DNA of 64,000 bases from Pseudomonas profundi. Its GTDB lineage: Bacteria > Pseudomonadota > Gammaproteobacteria > Pseudomonadales > Pseudomonadaceae. The stretch's first letter is position 1, and the number at the start of each line of letters is the position of its first letter. The notes under the pieces are model-generated. The model saw only the letters and a program-made list of their open reading frames with translations, was not told where the DNA came from and made no database searches. Location of the stretch: the NCBI RefSeq assembly GCF_008638305.1, contig NZ_VTPZ01000001.1, positions 62,001-126,000 on the forward strand, written 5' to 3'. The translations under genes were made by a program, and so were the position numbers. This document shows, piece by piece, positions 63,807 to 64,000 of this stretch.

Positions 63807-64000
63807 CAGGGCTCCAGCTCTTCGGTCGCCACCAGGCTGATGCGCGTATAGCCGGCTTTTTGCAGCGTATTCATCACCCGCATCAGGGTGCCGTAGTCAA
63901 CGGCCTGATCACCGCGCAGAAACATGCGGGTGTCGGTTTGACCGCCGGTCAGGCTTGTGACCAGCGAAGCGAGCTCGCCCAAGGCGACAGGCGTTTCCTG
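63806..64000 (-). CDS. exbD: ExbD-family biopolymer transport protein (3' end only)
   Basis: The last 64 codons run off the window edge: ...GELASLVTSLTGGQTDTRMFLRGDQAVDYGTLMRVMNTLQKAGYTRISLVATEELEP. RGDxxVxYGxxMxVMxxLQxAG is the ExbD/TolR periplasmic domain. It precedes tonB in one operon, with exbB expected upstream outside the window. Confidence 0.93.
   Translation of the reverse strand, partial: QETPVALGELASLVTSLTGGQTDTRMFLRGDQAVDYGTLMRVMNTLQKAGYTRISLVATEELEP

Overview
The window looks like a chromosome segment of a Pseudomonas-type gammaproteobacterium (Pseudomonadaceae, possibly a stutzeri or Halopseudomonas-like lineage). The evidence is the aerobic cob gene set, the tRNA-Ser - yccA - tusDCBE block, a GTAGGAGC REP-like core, and the overall GC-rich codon use. 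The genus is inferred; there is no rRNA or housekeeping marker here.

Layout. 1-6.3 kb: a phosphate-binding/OmpA hybrid protein, a small KGG stress protein, a decayed cheB gene abutting a dispersed ~150-bp repeat, and a MarR-HlyD-DUF2955 efflux operon. 6.7-17.2 kb: a divergent cluster of oxidoreductases (PRISE-type epimerase, two aldo/keto reductases, an Old Yellow Enzyme, two zinc/quinone dehydrogenase-type reductases, an ABM monooxygenase, a luciferase-like monooxygenase split by a 151-bp MITE) with a LysR regulator and an MFS exporter. 17.5-22.5 kb: pseudogene debris beside a complete selenocysteine decoding unit on the minus strand: a thioredoxin-fold partner, a UGSC-family selenoprotein with an in-frame TGA and a SECIS-like hairpin, selB, and selC (tRNA-Sec).

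24.9-42.3 kb: a cobalamin locus. cobK-cobL lie on the minus strand, cobG-H-I-J and a CbiM-like permease on the plus strand, cobW-cobN-chlI/chlD-cobF on the minus strand, and cobE-cobM on the plus strand. Three cobalamin riboswitches control cobG, the permease and cobW. The chelatase ATPase and VWA domains lie in two frames joined by an apparent -1 programmed frameshift signal (A AAA AAG plus a 10-bp perfect stem).

42.7-45.4 kb: an IS3-family element with a frameshifted transposase, a short possible reverse-transcriptase fragment cut by that IS, and a DUF2971 gene. 45.4-54.8 kb: a ~9.4-kb integrated island between 15-bp direct repeats at the 3' end of tRNA-Ser(UGA). It carries integrase, AlpA, a primase-helicase, an iteron-like region with 12 GTAACC motifs, and small and large terminase subunits. 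No capsid, tail or lysis genes are recognised, so it resembles a phage satellite. The island separates tRNA-Ser from its native terminator. 54.8-64 kb: ordinary chromosome: yccA, tusDCBE, two cardiolipin-synthase-type phospholipase D genes, an ankyrin/LprI-like lipoprotein, tonB and the end of exbD. No CRISPR array or rRNA was seen.
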